Positions 63,436 to 64,000 of a stretch of DNA of 64,000 nt are shown in pieces. Source of the DNA: RHKX01 sp963743875. Lineage in GTDB: Bacteria > Actinomycetota > Thermoleophilia > Solirubrobacterales > 70-9. The notes beneath the pieces are model-generated. The model was not told the DNA's origin, did no database searches, and was given only the letters and a program-made list of their open reading frames with translations. The number at the start of each line of letters is the position of its first letter. The first letter of the stretch is position 1. Where the stretch lies: NCBI GenBank assembly GCA_963743875.1, contig CAVURM010000002.1, positions 372,001-436,000 of the forward strand. Direction: 5' to 3'. The translations under genes and the position numbers were made by a program.

Positions 63436-64000
63436 ATGCTCAGAGCCACACGCGCACTCACCGTCGTCCTGGTCGCGTTCGCGGCCGCTGCCGCCCTCCC
63501 AGCACAGGCAACAGCTGCGCCCGCAGTCGACGGCGAGTTCTCGATCGCCGGCGGCGTCGGCCCCGACAACGACATCGTCCAGGGGCCCGACGGGAACATG
63601 TGGGTGACGCTGCAGAACGACAACGGCGTGGCCCGGATCACCCCCGCGGGCGTGGTGACTGAGTTCCCGCTCGCCAATACGGCTTTCGGAATCGCCGTCG
63701 GCCCAGACAACAATCTCTGGGTCTCGACCACGATCGGCGTGATCAAGGTCCCGCCCGGCGACCCTGGCAATCCGACTGCGTACGACGTCGGCCTGGCCAA
63801 CGGCCGCGGGATCGTCGCCGGGCCCGATGGCAAGATGTGGGTCGCGGGCACCGATCAGCTCGTCAGCTTCAGCCCCGCCGACCCGGAGGCGACGGATGTC
63901 TCGACTCCGATCATCGGCCTCGCTCCCCACGGAATGGGCGTGGGATCGGACGGGGTGCTTTGGATCGCAGACGGCAACGGCAGGGTGATCAGCGCGACTG
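63436..64000 (+). CDS. exported Vgb-like beta-propeller protein, cut by window end
   Basis: The 188 visible residues have a signal peptide (LTVVLVAFAAAAALPAQATA) and Vgb/streptogramin-lyase-like propeller units: DIVQGPDGNMWVTLQNDNGV, GIAVGPDNNLWVSTT, GIVAGPDGKMWVAGTDQL and GMGVGSDGVLWIADGNG. The GPDGxMWV repeat is the family mark. Catalytic residues of true Vgb cannot be judged. TAACCT lies 6 nt before the ATG, with TTGCCA 18 nt further up. The C-terminus is outside the window. Confidence 0.8.
   Translation, partial: MLRATRALTVVLVAFAAAAALPAQATAAPAVDGEFSIAGGVGPDNDIVQGPDGNMWVTLQNDNGVARITPAGVVTEFPLANTAFGIAVGPDNNLWVSTTIGVIKVPPGDPGNPTAYDVGLANGRGIVAGPDGKMWVAGTDQLVSFSPADPEATDVSTPIIGLAPHGMGVGSDGVLWIADGNGRVISAT

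Overview
The window is high-GC DNA from an actinobacterium, most likely of class Thermoleophilia (Solirubrobacterales-like). Evidence: GC-rich third codon positions; two exported proteins whose N-termini read 'RHLTFANV'/'RLTYANV' followed by a Gly-rich signal segment and D-x-V/I repeats, a family I associate with that class; NHL-, PD40- and Vgb-type exported propellers; HPF with two C-terminal domains; WS/DGAT acyltransferase; and TANNNT -10 boxes placed 6-9 nt before start codons. No rRNA or CRISPR array was seen. One RNA gene, an initiator tRNA, is present.

Layout. 1-6059: NuoE/NuoF-like NADH-oxidising subunits diverge from a four-gene 2-oxoacid:ferredoxin oxidoreductase operon (gamma, alpha, beta, GltD-like flavoprotein with ferredoxin domain). 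6134-7000: tRNA-fMet, a recombinase C-terminal relic reading into the tRNA, and a RusA-like nuclease. 7084-12284: cytochrome P450 with an exported protein, a TetR regulator, amphi-Trp and SHOCT small proteins, and a drug/proton antiporter. 13184-16992: penicillin-binding-type lipoprotein hydrolase, a small conserved protein and a large MalT/LuxR regulator. 17222-23804: membrane protein, CPFC flavoprotein, TetR with operators, and three overlapping exported hydrolases. 24378-26258: a MauE-thioredoxin-Cys-rich fusion protein. 26472-40856: FAD enzymes, an SDR, a cyclase, a TetR/CrtI-like pair, a damaged amine oxidase, an AlaDH-family enzyme and exported proteins. 41106-43470: a cupin and an exported copper protein. 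43471-44780: a rearrangement scar with two truncated genes. 44840-54866: dodecin, DUF47/Pit phosphate transport, L,D-transpeptidase, methyltransferases, adenylate cyclase, cupin-TPR, WS/DGAT and HPF. 54863-64000: lipase, UspA, NHL protein, a patch of gene relics, a LuxR-AAA regulator and the start of a Vgb-like protein.

Two window-wide patterns stand out. First, a dispersed intergenic repeat of about 55-90 bp occurs about 14 times, always in the same orientation whatever the direction of the neighbouring genes. It has a common 5' half and two alternative 3' halves, one ending in a terminator-like hairpin and one closing a long stem with the 5' end. Second, many otherwise well-conserved genes carry single-nucleotide frameshifts. 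Most look like sequence errors in a draft or metagenome assembly, so several 'broken' genes below are probably intact in the organism. True relics (recombinase tail, PucR end, desaturase end, YkuD end, ADH end, crotonase start, cupredoxin end) cluster near the repeats or at gene junctions.
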